A stretch of DNA of 64,000 bases from Bacteroidota bacterium (GTDB taxonomy: Bacteria; Bacteroidota; Bacteroidia; UKL13-3). Location of the stretch: the NCBI GenBank assembly GCA_030680835.1, contig JAUXUD010000035.1:49321-113320 (forward strand), given 5' to 3'. The notes under the pieces were generated by a model that did no database searches, was not told where the DNA came from, and saw only the letters and a list, made by a program, of their open reading frames with translations. A program made the position numbers and the translations under genes. This document shows, in pieces, positions 7,902 through 17,700 of the stretch (positions are counted from its first letter, which is position 1; each line of letters starts with the position of its first letter).

Positions 7902-9827
7902 ATGATTAAAATTAACACAGGTCCGTATCTTGAACAAATCCAATTTCCATCCGACTTAAGAAAAGTTGCGGAAGCGGATTTGGTTAAAGTGAGTGCTGAA
8001 CTCAGGCAATACATAATTGATGTGGTATCTGTTTATGGTGGCCATTTTGGTGCAAGTTTGGGTGTTGTTGAGCTTACCGTTGCCCTGCATTACGCTTTTA
8101 ATACCCCGGTTGACCAATTGGTTTTTGATGTGGGTCATCAGGCATACGGACATAAAATTTTAACCGGACGAAGGGAACAGTTTCATACCAACCGGCTTTA
8201 CAAAGGACTTTCGGGCTTTCCCAAACGGAGCGAAAGCATTTATGATACTTTTGGCGTAGGACATTCTTCTACATCCATCTCGGCTGCACTTGGAATGGCC
8301 GTTGCTTCCAAATTAAAAGGTGAGCACGATAAACAACATATTGCCGTAATCGGTGATGGTGCTTTAACCGGTGGTATGGCATTTGAAGGCCTGAACCACG
8401 CAGGTGTTGCCAATGCAAACATTATTGTGGTATTAAACGATAATTGCATGAGTATTGACCCGAATGTGGGTGCCTTAAAAGAGTACTTAACAGATATTAC
8501 TACTTCCCCTACCTATAATAAATTTAAAGATGATGTTTGGAAAACTCTGGACCGCCTGCACAAGCTCGGACAGGTTTCGCAGGAAATCATATCAAAAGTT
8601 CATGATACTTTAAAAGGGGGATTGCTTCGTCATAGTAATTTATTTGAAGCATTAGGGTTCCGTTATTTTGGTCCGGTTGACGGACATGATGTAAACCACC
8701 TGGTAAAAATATTCAATGACTTAAAGAAAATTCCCGGACCAAAATTGCTGCACTGCATCACTGTGAAAGGTAAAGGTTTTGCCCATGCCGAAAAAGATCA
8801 GACCAAGTGGCATGCCCCCGGATTGTTTGATAAAGTTACCGGTGAAATTTATAAATCGGCATCCGTTGCACCCAAACCCCCCAAATACCAGGATGTATTT
8901 GGGCATACACTGGTTGAACTGGCCGAAATGAATTCCAAAATTGTTGGGGTTACACCTGCAATGCCTTCGGGAAGCAGCATGAATATTATGATGAAAGCCA
9001 TGCCCGACAGAGCTTTTGATGTGGGCATTGCTGAGCAACATGCTGTAACATTTAGTGCAGGCATGGCTACTCAGGGCTATATACCTTTCTGTAATATATA
9101 CTCCACCTTTATGCAAAGGGCATACGACCAGGTGGTACATGATGTGGCGCTGCAAAAATTGCATGTGGTTTTTTGCATGGATCGGGCAGGTTTAGCCGGA
9201 GCTGACGGACCCACACATCATGGCATGCTGGATATTCCGTATATGCGTTGCGTTCCCAATATGGTGGTTTCGGCACCCATGGATGAAGAAGAGTTGCGCA
9301 ACCTGATGTATACCGCCAGCCTGATTAAAAATGCAGGTCCGTTTTCTATTCGCTATCCAAGAGGAAATGGCGTAATGGTTGACTGGAAAAAACCTTTTAC
9401 CGAACTAACAATTGGCAAAGGAAGAAAGCTTAAAGAGGGAAATGATATTGCAATCTTAACTTTTGGTACAGCAGGTAATTTAGCAGCTATTGCGCTGAAC
9501 CAACTCGAAGAAGAAGGCATACATGCCGCACATTATGATATGCGTTTTGTAAAACCCATTGATGAAGAATTGTTACATGAAGTTTTTGTAAAATTCAGAC
9601 ATATTATTACCATTGAAGATGGCACTATTGTTGGCGGGTTTGGAAGTGCTGTTTTAGAATTTATGGCTGATCACCACTACCATTCAAATGTAGTAAGAAT
9701 GGGAATGCCTGATAAAATTATTGAACATGGCGAACAAGCCGAACTTTATATGGAGTGCGGATTTGATGCGCGGGCCATACAGATGAAAGTTAAATCGGTG
9801 TTGGGAATTAGGGCTACTGTTAAATAG
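7902..9827 (+). CDS. dxs: 1-deoxy-D-xylulose-5-phosphate synthase
   Basis: This 641-aa thiamine-diphosphate enzyme condenses pyruvate and glyceraldehyde 3-phosphate, the first step of the MEP isoprenoid pathway. It has the full Dxs order: GHQAYGHKILTGRR near residue 79, the ThDP motif GDGALTGGMAFEGLNHAG with LNDN, GPVDGHDV near 256, and GIAEQHAVTFSAG with the catalytic glutamate near 375. The C-terminal transketolase domain carries SIRYPRGNG. Length is normal. It stands alone in its own transcription unit. Its product precursor also feeds thiamine biosynthesis. Confidence 0.97.
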   Translation: MIKINTGPYLEQIQFPSDLRKVAEADLVKVSAELRQYIIDVVSVYGGHFGASLGVVELTVALHYAFNTPVDQLVFDVGHQAYGHKILTGRREQFHTNRLYKGLSGFPKRSESIYDTFGVGHSSTSISAALGMAVASKLKGEHDKQHIAVIGDGALTGGMAFEGLNHAGVANANIIVVLNDNCMSIDPNVGALKEYLTDITTSPTYNKFKDDVWKTLDRLHKLGQVSQEIISKVHDTLKGGLLRHSNLFEALGFRYFGPVDGHDVNHLVKIFNDLKKIPGPKLLHCITVKGKGFAHAEKDQTKWHAPGLFDKVTGEIYKSASVAPKPPKYQDVFGHTLVELAEMNSKIVGVTPAMPSGSSMNIMMKAMPDRAFDVGIAEQHAVTFSAGMATQGYIPFCNIYSTFMQRAYDQVVHDVALQKLHVVFCMDRAGLAGADGPTHHGMLDIPYMRCVPNMVVSAPMDEEELRNLMYTASLIKNAGPFSIRYPRGNGVMVDWKKPFTELTIGKGRKLKEGNDIAILTFGTAGNLAAIALNQLEEEGIHAAHYDMRFVKPIDEELLHEVFVKFRHIITIEDGTIVGGFGSAVLEFMADHHYHSNVVRMGMPDKIIEHGEQAELYMECGFDARAIQMKVKSVLGIRATVK

Positions 9828-9941
9828 TGGCTAGGAATTGCGCTAATTAGGAAAGTTTCAATTTATTTGTCACCTTAAAATGGTTAAACTTTTTCTAACT
9901 CTCTGGTTGTTAACAACTAATTATATTGCTACTGATTTTTC

Positions 9942-9971
9942 TTGTATACTGAGTCACTTCGATTACTTTTG
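9942..9971 (+). promoter_or_regulatory. Bacteroidota promoter (-33 TTG, 19-base spacer, -7 TACTTTTG)
   Basis: TTG at 9942-9944, 19 bases, then TACTTTTG at 9964-9971 is a near-ideal sigma-ABfr promoter. It lies about 100 bases upstream of the lipoprotein gene, giving a leader of roughly 90 bases. Confidence 0.6.
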
Positions 9972-10070
9972 ATTATAAATCCAGGGATATAAAGTTTACT
10001 ATTTCAGTTTTCTTAAACTTGCAGTTTGAAACATCATTTAACAGTATAAAAAACCCTTAAAAAAAACAAT

Positions 10071-10550
10071 ATGAAAAAAAGCACATTAGTTATTACACTA
10101 CTTGCCCTGTTTGCCATTTCCTCTTGTAGCAAGAAAGACGACAGCAGTACAACACCCACCAAAACAAAGGCCGAATATTTAACTTCAGGCACTTGGAATA
10201 TAAAAGCCGCATCTATAAATCCAGGCCTTGATATGGGTGGAATAACAATTACAGATTTGTATGCAGTTATGCAAAGTTGTGATAAAGATAATACCAGAAA
10301 ATTTAATACAAATGGAACCGGTAAAGATGATGAAGGAGCGACCAAGTGCAATGCAAGTGAACCTCAGACCACCGATTTTACCTGGGTTTTTGACTCGTCT
10401 CAAACTAAATTAACCGAAAATGGCACAGATGTTTATAATGTATTACAATTAGATGCTTCAACCTGTAAAGTTTCTATGGTGGTGGATGGAGCAGACTGTG
10501 GCGGAACACCCGGAGTTAAATATACCTTTACTTTTACCTCTGGGCATTGA
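10071..10550 (+). CDS. Lipocalin-like lipoprotein
   Basis: The 159-aa product begins with a lipoprotein signal peptide (LLALFAISSCSKKDD), with the lipidated cysteine near residue 19 followed by a KKDDSS linker. The rest is a small all-beta domain: TSGTWNIKA, then strands with conserved cysteines and a FTWVFDSSQTKLT strand. This is the pattern of the many short lipocalin-like lipoproteins of Bacteroidota, whose ligands are unknown. It is expressed from its own promoter and ends at a bidirectional terminator shared with pyrH. Confidence 0.8.
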   Translation: MKKSTLVITLLALFAISSCSKKDDSSTTPTKTKAEYLTSGTWNIKAASINPGLDMGGITITDLYAVMQSCDKDNTRKFNTNGTGKDDEGATKCNASEPQTTDFTWVFDSSQTKLTENGTDVYNVLQLDASTCKVSMVVDGADCGGTPGVKYTFTFTSGH

Positions 10551-10604
10551 TGCACCGTCATAAGAATAAACTGTAGAAAGCTACCACGTTACATAACCGA
10601 TTAA

Positions 10605-10648
10605 AAAAAATTAGCCCTCATAAAGTTCTTTATGAGGGCTAATTTTTT
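10605..10648. terminator. Bidirectional intrinsic terminator (lipoprotein / pyrH)
   Basis: TTAGCCCTCATAAAG (10611-10625), loop TT, and its exact complement at 10628-10642 form a 15-bp stem. It is flanked by A6 and T6 tracts, so it can end both the plus-strand lipoprotein transcript and the minus-strand pyrH transcript. Confidence 0.9.
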
Positions 10649-10687
10649 GATTAAAATATTCAAAGTATTCTTTAACAATTTAAGATT

Positions 10688-11395
10688 TTAACTTACTGTA
10701 GTTCCTACATCTTCACCATTACAAACTTTTAAAAAATTGCCGGTTTTGTTCATGTCAAATACTACGATTGGCATTTTGTTTTCCTGGCAAAGGGTTATGG
10801 CCGTCATATCCATCACGTTTAAGCCGCGTGCATAAACCTCATCAAAACTTATTTTATCGAAACGTGTTGCAGCAGGGTCTTTCTCGGGATCGGCTGAATA
10901 AATGCCATCTACGCGGGTTCCTTTTAACAGCAAGCTGGCTTCTATTTCAACTGAGCGCAATGCCGCAGCTGAGTCGGTTGTGAAATAGGGATTTCCAGTT
11001 CCGGCTCCAAAAATTACAACTCTCCCTTTTTCCAGGTGGCGAACTGCTCTTCGGCGAATAAACGGTTCAGCAATTTGCTCCATATGAATTGCAGTAAGTA
11101 AACGAGTTTTCAATCCCAATTTTTCCAATGCTCCCTGCAAGGCCATCGAATTAATAACTGTTGCCAGCATTCCCATATAATCTCCTTGTGCGCGTTCAAC
11201 CAACCCTCCGGCAACTCCCTGAATTCCCCTGAAAATATTTCCCCCGCCAATTACAATGGCTACTTCAACGCCTGCATCAACAACTGATTTTACGTCAAGG
11301 GCATAATGTTCGAGAATTTTTGGGTCAATACCATACTGCATCGAGCCCATTAAGGACTCACCGCTAAGTTTTAAGAGAACGCGTTTGTATTTCAT
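10688..11395 (-). CDS. pyrH: UMP kinase
   Basis: This 235-aa amino-acid-kinase-fold enzyme phosphorylates UMP to UDP in pyrimidine synthesis. It starts [15 protein letters not shown], has [11 protein letters not shown] near residue 49, [13 protein letters not shown] near 72, and [16 protein letters not shown] near 132, all typical PyrH segments. Length matches the family. It follows the rpsB-tsf genes as in many bacteria, but a terminator lies between tsf and pyrH, and pyrH has its own -7 box. It may therefore be transcribed separately. Confidence 0.97.
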   Translation of the reverse strand: MKYKRVLLKLSGESLMGSMQYGIDPKILEHYALDVKSVVDAGVEVAIVIGGGNIFRGIQGVAGGLVERAQGDYMGMLATVINSMALQGALEKLGLKTRLLTAIHMEQIAEPFIRRRAVRHLEKGRVVIFGAGTGNPYFTTDSAAALRSVEIEASLLLKGTRVDGIYSADPEKDPAATRFDKISFDEVYARGLNVMDMTAITLCQENKMPIVVFDMNKTGNFLKVCNGEDVGTTVS

Positions 11396-11431
11396 AATTA
11401 GGTTTTGGTGTAACTTTTATGACTATTTTGA

Positions 11432-11439
11432 CAAATATA
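11432..11439 (-). promoter_or_regulatory. Bacteroidota -7 box of pyrH
   Basis: TATATTTG on the minus strand matches TAnnTTTG, 36 bases upstream of the pyrH ATG. No clear TTG at -33 is visible. Confidence 0.4.
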
Positions 11440-11513
11440 ATAAATATTGGTTGGGTAGCTTAATTTTTGACATAACTACGTTATGCCTGTAATTAAACAA
11501 GTTTCGTTAAATT

Positions 11514-11553
11514 ATAAAAAAAATCCCCTCCGTTGATGGAGAGGATTTTTTTG
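11514..11553 (-). terminator. Intrinsic terminator after tsf
   Basis: AAATCCcCTCC at 11521-11531, loop GTTGAT, then GGAGaGGATTT form a stem with one mismatch, flanked by A and T tracts. It directly follows the tsf stop and separates tsf from pyrH. Confidence 0.8.
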
Positions 11554-11554
11554 A

Positions 11555-12382
11555 TTATAAAGAAATTCGTTTAAAGCTTTTTACTGTGAGTCCTTTTTCA
11601 ACTCCATCGAGCATCTGGCTGATGGATTTGCTGCTGTCTTTAACAAACTCCTGGTTTAATAAAGTTGAGTCTTTGTAGAATTTACCCAATTTACCCTGGG
11701 CAATTTTTTCAAGCATGGCTTCGGGTTTACCTTCGGCACGGGCCTGATCCATTCCAATGGCAATTTCGCGTTCGATAACGGTTGGGTCAACCTGGTCTTT
11801 ATCAACCGCAATCGGATTTAAAGCTGCAATTTGCATGGCCACATCCTTGCCGGCAATAAAATTGGCTTCGCTAGCCGGGTGGTTCAAAGAAACCAGTACA
11901 CTTAAGCGATTACCGGCATGTATATAAGGTACAATGTTTTCGCCTTCTAAAATTTCGTAACGAACCACATCAATTTTTTCGCCAATTTTACCCACCTGTT
12001 CGGTAATTTTATCGGCAACGGTTAAACCATCCATACTCATAGCCCTTAAGGCATCGGCGTTTGGTGCTTTACCGGCCAGGGCGGTTTCAGCCAATTTATG
12101 GGTAAAGGCTACAAAATCGCTGTTTTTAGCAACGAAATCGGTTTCGCAGCTTAACTGAACAATTACACCCAGTTTGTGATCAGGCGAAACTTTTGCAATT
12201 ATGGCTCCTTCTTTCGCATCGCGATCGGCACGGCTTGCGGCAATTTTGGTTCCTTTTTTACGTAAAAAATCTACGGCACCATCAAAGTCGCCATTTGTTT
12301 CCTGTAATGCTTTTTTGCAGTCCATCATTCCTGCGCCCGTCATTTGGCGAAGTTTGTTTACATCTGCTGCAGTTATACTCAT
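11555..12382 (-). CDS. tsf: Translation elongation factor Ts
   Basis: EF-Ts (275 aa) recycles EF-Tu by GDP/GTP exchange. The N-terminal UBA-like domain reads ITAADVNKLRQMTGAGMMDC followed by KKALQETNGDFD, and the core has VQLSCETDFVAKN. I chose the ATG at 12382; the frame is open 22 codons further upstream, but those residues do not belong to the family. It lies 106 bases after rpsB, in the usual rpsB-tsf order, and ends at a strong terminator. Confidence 0.96.
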   Translation of the reverse strand: MSITAADVNKLRQMTGAGMMDCKKALQETNGDFDGAVDFLRKKGTKIAASRADRDAKEGAIIAKVSPDHKLGVIVQLSCETDFVAKNSDFVAFTHKLAETALAGKAPNADALRAMSMDGLTVADKITEQVGKIGEKIDVVRYEILEGENIVPYIHAGNRLSVLVSLNHPASEANFIAGKDVAMQIAALNPIAVDKDQVDPTVIEREIAIGMDQARAEGKPEAMLEKIAQGKLGKFYKDSTLLNQEFVKDSSKSISQMLDGVEKGLTVKSFKRISL

Positions 12383-12488
12383 TGTTATAATAATTTCACC
12401 CCTTTGGGGTTTTAATATGTTTTGGAAATTGTCTTTATGCGTTGGCAATTACCAAAGCATAAAAAGTTTAATTGTTATAAGCCTTTGT

Positions 12489-13250
12489 TTAAGCCTCTGC
12501 TTTGTCAACCACTGCATCTTTAGCGGCAGCTTCTTCTTTCTCGGCAGATTCTTCTTTTTCACGTTTGCGTTCCGACAAGCCTTCAATAATTGCATCGGTG
12601 ATATAACGGGTAATCAAGGCGATTGATTTGGCTGCATCGTCATTTGCGGGGATTGGGAAATCAACCACAGTTGGATCTGAGTTGGTATCTACAATACCGA
12701 AAGTAGGAATGTTTAATTTGGTAGCTTCGGCTACTGCAATGTGTTCGCGTTTAATATCCACGATTAACAATGCGGCAGGTAAGCGGTTCAAATCAGAAAT
12801 GCCACCCAGTACTTTTCTCAACTTTACTTTTTCGCGTTCAATCATCAAACGCTCTTTTTTGTTGATATTTACATAGGTACCATCCGTAGAAAGCTTTTCC
12901 AGCGTCTGCATTTTTTTGATGCTTTTTCTAACGGTTCCGAAATTGGTAAGCATTCCGCCTAACCAACGATCGCAAACGTAAGGCATGTTAACGCGCTTGG
13001 CTTCGTTTTCCATAATTTCTTTTGCCTGCTTTTTGGTAGCAACATAAAGAACTTTACGGCCTGATTTAACAATGTTTTTAATGGCTTGGGCGGCCTCATC
13101 CAGCTTTACAGCTGTTTTGTGTAGATCGATGAGGTGGATTCCGTTTTTTTCCATAAAGATATATGGGGCCATTTTCGGATTCCATTTGCGGGTTAAGTGA
13201 CCAAAGTGCACTCCCGCTTCCAGCAACTCTTCGTGCGTGATTTTTGACAT
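12489..13250 (-). CDS. rpsB: 30S ribosomal protein S2
   Basis: The 253-aa protein has the standard S2 sequence: EELLEAGVHFGHLTRKWNPK near the N-terminus, then MAPYIFMEKNGIHLIDL, VCDRWLGGMLTNF near residue 88, and FGIVDTNSDP near 183. The last 25 residues form a lysine/glutamate-rich charged tail. It is third in the rplM-rpsI-rpsB-tsf operon, 17 bases after rpsI. Confidence 0.97.
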   Translation of the reverse strand: MSKITHEELLEAGVHFGHLTRKWNPKMAPYIFMEKNGIHLIDLHKTAVKLDEAAQAIKNIVKSGRKVLYVATKKQAKEIMENEAKRVNMPYVCDRWLGGMLTNFGTVRKSIKKMQTLEKLSTDGTYVNINKKERLMIEREKVKLRKVLGGISDLNRLPAALLIVDIKREHIAVAEATKLNIPTFGIVDTNSDPTVVDFPIPANDDAAKSIALITRYITDAIIEGLSERKREKEESAEKEEAAAKDAVVDKAEA

Positions 13251-13267
13251 AGAAATATATATTCTGA

Positions 13268-13654
13268 TTAACGTTTTACGAATTGGAAACGTTTACGAGC
13301 CTTTTTCTGTCCAGGCTTTTTACGTTCAACCATACGTGGGTCGCGGGTTAGCAGGCCTTCCACCTTTAATAAAGGTTTTAGCTCGGCGTTGTATTTAACC
13401 AATGCGCGCGAAATAGCCAGTTTAATGGCGTCGGCCTGACCGGTTTGACCGCCACCATCCACATGAACGGTAACATCGAACTGGCCCACGGTATTGGTTA
13501 TCTCAAAAGCCTTATTTGCAGCTATTTGCAAATTCAGCGTTGGGAAATAGTTTTTGTAATCTCTCTTGTTAACAGTCATGTTACCGGTACCGGCAGTCAT
13601 ATAAATGCGGGCAACAGCTGTTTTTCTTCTTCCTAAAGCGTTATTAATTTCCAT
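13268..13654 (-). CDS. rpsI: 30S ribosomal protein S9
   Basis: At 128 aa with NALGRRKTAVARIYMTAGTG at the start and the basic tail ERKKPGQKKARKRFQFVKR, this is a normal S9 whose C-terminal tail reaches the P site. It lies 3 bases after rplM, the conserved pairing of these genes. Confidence 0.97.
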   Translation of the reverse strand: MEINNALGRRKTAVARIYMTAGTGNMTVNKRDYKNYFPTLNLQIAANKAFEITNTVGQFDVTVHVDGGGQTGQADAIKLAISRALVKYNAELKPLLKVEGLLTRDPRMVERKKPGQKKARKRFQFVKR

Positions 13655-13657
13655 TTC

Positions 13658-14101
13658 TTAGAACTTTAATTCTTTTGGTTGTTGTGCTCCGTGCGGATGC
13701 TCGCTACCTGCATAAACATGCATATTACGAAACAAATCGGAACCTAATTTATTTTTTGGCAACATACCCTGGATGGCGTGTTCTACAATATATGTAGGGC
13801 GGCGCACCAATATGTTTTTGGCAACTTCGTAACGCAAACCACCCGGATAACCCGAGAAGAATTTGTATTCTTTATCATTTAGTTTATTGCCGGTAAAACG
13901 AATTTTCTCGGCATTGATGATAATTACGTAGTCTCCGCAATCAGCATGCGGAGTGAATGATGGCTTATGCTTGCCACGTAAGATATTGGCGACTTTGCTG
14001 GCAAAGCGGCCTAATGTTTGTCCTTCAGCATCAATAATTAACCAGTTTTTGGTTATGCTTGCTTTATTGGCTGAAATTGTTTTGTAACTTAATGCGTCCA
14101 C
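13658..14101 (-). CDS. rplM: 50S ribosomal protein L13
   Basis: The 147-aa protein contains [20 protein letters not shown] and the C-terminal [11 protein letters not shown] typical of L13. The start is a GTG, preceding [13 protein letters not shown], which is the usual Bacteroidota N-terminus. It is the first gene of the rplM-rpsI-rpsB-tsf operon and has a good promoter about 30 bases upstream. Confidence 0.96.
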   Translation of the reverse strand: MDALSYKTISANKASITKNWLIIDAEGQTLGRFASKVANILRGKHKPSFTPHADCGDYVIIINAEKIRFTGNKLNDKEYKFFSGYPGGLRYEVAKNILVRRPTYIVEHAIQGMLPKNKLGSDLFRNMHVYAGSEHPHGAQQPKELKF

Positions 14102-14129
14102 GCTTGTACAGTTTTTATTAAAGGGGTTG

Positions 14130-14160
14130 CAAAAATAGGGGTTCGGGTTCTAATTCACAA
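14130..14160 (-). promoter_or_regulatory. Promoter of the ribosomal protein operon
   Basis: On the minus strand TTG (14158-14160), a 20-base spacer, and TATTTTTG (14130-14137) match the -33/-7 consensus. Transcription would start about 20 bases before the rplM GTG. Confidence 0.6.
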
Positions 14161-14209
14161 CAAAATGTTTAAAAATCTTGTTTTGCCCTAAATGGACTGC
14201 AATAATACG

Positions 14210-14707
14210 TTAAAACCTGACAAACTTTTTATACCTGTAGGTTCCTTTTGCGTTATAAATCATCACAATATAGGTGCCTTGTCTTAAATCAATGATTTCG
14301 GGCAGGTCAAAAACAAAAGGGTCATTAAACTGGTCTCTGGCCGGCAGGGTCCTTTGCATAACTAGTTTTCCAAATGAATCGATAATGAAAAAGTTGGCCG
14401 GCATGCCTGTATTTTGCACAAAAGTTACCCTTAACACATCGTTTTGGGATACAAAAGAGGGAAATAAATCAAATTCAAATCCGCTGCAGGGGCCTTCTAT
14501 AAATGTGAGAACCCCGTTACGGTATTGAGCCACACATTGATTGCGGTAGGTAACCTGATCGCAACCGCAAACGGGAACATAGTCGGTTGGGCATGACGCT
14601 GAGGGGTTGACTCCCAGTGGATCAATGCATTGGGCCAAAGCTTGTTTTTGAACGCCCAGCAGGTTCAAACCGAAAAAAACAAATAGCTTAAAAAAAGTGC
14701 GGACCAT
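14210..14707 (-). CDS. Secreted Kazal-domain protein with T9SS-like tail
   Basis: The 165-aa protein has a signal peptide (KLFVFFGLNLLGVQKQALAQ), then a compact cysteine pattern: C-PTDYVPVCGCDQVTYRNQC and a final GPC. This is a Kazal-type serine protease inhibitor domain (residues about 27-73). The last 80 residues are all-beta and end in GTYIVMIYNAKGTYRYKKFV, resembling a T9SS type A sorting domain, so export through the type IX system is likely. Its ATG overlaps the stop of the PAS kinase gene (TAATG), so the two are translationally coupled. A secreted protease inhibitor coupled to a sensor kinase is unusual. Confidence 0.8.
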   Translation of the reverse strand: MVRTFFKLFVFFGLNLLGVQKQALAQCIDPLGVNPSASCPTDYVPVCGCDQVTYRNQCVAQYRNGVLTFIEGPCSGFEFDLFPSFVSQNDVLRVTFVQNTGMPANFFIIDSFGKLVMQRTLPARDQFNDPFVFDLPEIIDLRQGTYIVMIYNAKGTYRYKKFVRF

Positions 14708-17700
14708 TAATCTTCATCATTTATTAACCAGGAGAAGAAAAACTTAGTGCCTTTACCTATTTCCGATTCAATCCATACTTTACCGCCTTTATCTTCCACA
14801 ATTTTTTTAACGATTGCCAGGCCAACGCCGGTACTTTCAAAAGTATCCCTTGCCTGCAATGTCTGGAAAATAACAAATACCTTGTCAAAAAATTCCTTTT
14901 CGATACCCGGACCGTTATCTGCTACATAAAATTCGTACCAATTATCATTTCTTTTAAACCCTATTTCAATTCTTGGTTCAGGGTTATTATTGTATTTAAT
15001 GGCATTGCTGATATAATTTGAAAAAATTTGCTCGATGGCAATTTTTTCGGTAAGCAGTTCCGGTAAATCATCGGGAACAATAAATTTAAAGTGTTCGGGC
15101 GGACTTAAACTTTCAATTAATTCATCAATAGTTGTTTTTAAACTGAAGGATTCCGTTTCATGTTTTATTCGTCCGGCACGCGAATATTGCAGAACTCCGT
15201 CTATTAAACCTTCCATGCGTTTTACACGCTTCCGCATTAAGTCGAGATTGGTTTGTGTATCTTTTTCTATCTTACCTTCCAAATCCTCTTCAATCCACAT
15301 ACTTAAATTATTGATACCGCGTAAAGGGGCTTTTAAATCGTGTGAAATCACATAGGCAAACTGATCGAGTTCTATGTTCTTTTTCTCTAATTCCCGGGTA
15401 TAATTTTCCATGCGTCTTTTGGCTTCCTTTTCCTGGGAAATATCCTGAAAAATACCCCTGATTGCCAAAACTTTCCCTTTATCTATAAACGGAACTCCTT
15501 TGGTTCTCACATCAATAATTTTATTCTTTTGGGTAACTATCTGTGCCTCCATTTCAAAAGGCTCATGATTTACGATTGCATTTAAAAACGCATGACTGAT
15601 GCCTTCACGTGTTTCGGGAGTGTACATAGCGTATGTTTCGTTTAATGTAGGCTTCTCCTCAGGACTGAGTTCGCAAATATTGTACATTTCTTTAGACCAG
15701 ACGATGGTTCTGGTTTTTACGTCAATTTCCCATCCGCCAACACGGGCAATGTGCTGGGCTTCTTCCAGATCGGATTGCTGTTTAAGAATCCTTTGTTCTA
15801 TTAAGCGGTCTTCCGTAACATCAGAATTCACTCCAATCATGCGGTAAGGCAACTGTTCAGCATCTCTGAAAGTTTTAGAATATGCAGAAATATATTTTAT
15901 GCTTCCGTTTTGATCGATAATTCTGAAAATATCTTTAAAATTAGTGCCTTGTTTTAAGGCTTCGGCTATTCCTGTATTCACACGTTCGGCATCTTCGGGA
16001 TGAAGGGTTTTTTCAAATGCTTCGTAATCGCTGCCGAAATTTTGAGGATTCACATTAAAAATGGTATACATAGAACGATCCCAAAGCAACTTATTTTCCG
16101 TAATATTCCAGTCCCAGATACCTAAATTAGCTGAACTAATGGCCAGTGAAAGTCTTTCCTCACTTTCCTGAATTTTAACTTCCGCTTCTTTTCTTTTTGT
16201 AATGTCTATTCCAAAACCAATAATGGTCATGATTTCATTGTTCTCGTCAAGCACGGGATAAAATCTGCGTAACATCCAGCTTAATTCGCCGTCCGGTTTT
16301 TTTAGTTGTTCTTCAAACTCGAGTTGTTCTTTGGTTTCAATTACTTTCCTGAAAATTTTTCCGCGTTTTTCAGCTATTGAAACGGGACGCCCAAAATGCT
16401 CACAATATTCATAATCATTATGTCCAATCATCCAGCTTCTTTTTTCCAAATCTTTAACTGCAATTTCATTCACAAATAAATAGCGCTGTTCATGATCCAG
16501 TACAACCACATCAGAAGGTATTTTATTCAGAACATTTTCATAAAATACTTTCATGTATTTATTTGCTGTTTCAGCTTTTATCCGTTCTGTAATATCCGTA
16601 ACCACACAAATGATAAATTCGTTGCCCTGATTTACAAAATAGGATTTTTTAACCAATAAGTTTTTCTCATTTTCATCTAAACCTTTAAAAGTTACTTCCC
16701 GCATGGTTTCACTTTTATCTTTAAACTGTTTTTCATCCAGTTCAATGAACATTTCTGCTTCCTTGCCGGGCAAAAATTCATGCTCTATTTTACCAATTAT
16801 TTTGGCTTTGGGGATATTTGTAAGTGTTGAATATGCACTATTCACCAAAACCCATTGATGTTTCCTGTTTTTTACAAATAAAGGACTAGGAATTGAGTCA
16901 ATGATTTCATTTAAAAAATTTCGTGAATTTTCTATTTCAAGCTGGGCATTTTTAAGGGTCGTGATATCTCTTGCTATAGCCTGAATACCCCCAATTACTC
17001 CTTTGTCGTGTATCAATTGAACATTTTGTCCGATCCAGGCTATTTTACCTGATTTAGTGGTAATCGGAAACTCATTATAGGTAACTTTGTTGCCCAATAA
17101 AGATTGCCTTCTGTAAAATGTTTCAACCTTTGCCCTCTGGCTTGGTTCAACCAAATCGAGGTAGCACATTGACAGCAACTCTTCGTTACTGAATCCTGTT
17201 ATCTGGGTTGCGATATCATTTACATACGTAAATTTTCCCTCCTTATCGGTATAATAAAAAATATCGGTAGCCGATTCAATCAACAGTCTGAATTTTTCTT
17301 CATTTTTCTTTACTTCTTCTTCAATCTTTTTTCTTTGCGTAATATCAAACCTGATGGAAAGATACTGGTAAACTTTCCCCGCATCGTTTACAAAAGGAAT
17401 AACGGTAGAATCTACCCAATACACTTCGCCTTTTTTATTGACGTTACATATTTCCGCTTTCCAGATTTCACCATTCCCTGCAGCGCGCCACATTTCTTTC
17501 CAGAAACTTTTGGGATGAAATCCCGAATTAATTATACTATGATTTTTACCAATAAGTTCGTTTTGGGTATATCCCGAAATTTTACAGAAATTTTCATTTG
17601 CATAAATAATTATGCCTTTCAAATCTGTTAAAGATACAATAGCGGTAGAGTCAATGGCATTTTTGAAATTATTGAGTTCCTTAAATTCTGTAGAACTCTT

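Noticed and set aside
8721..9164. 147-codon minus-strand ORF inside dxs
   Set aside because: Antisense shadow of dxs, whose motifs are all present on the plus strand.
12201..12626. 141-codon plus-strand ORF across tsf and rpsB
   Set aside because: Antisense to two essential, fully recognised genes; no independent coding signs.
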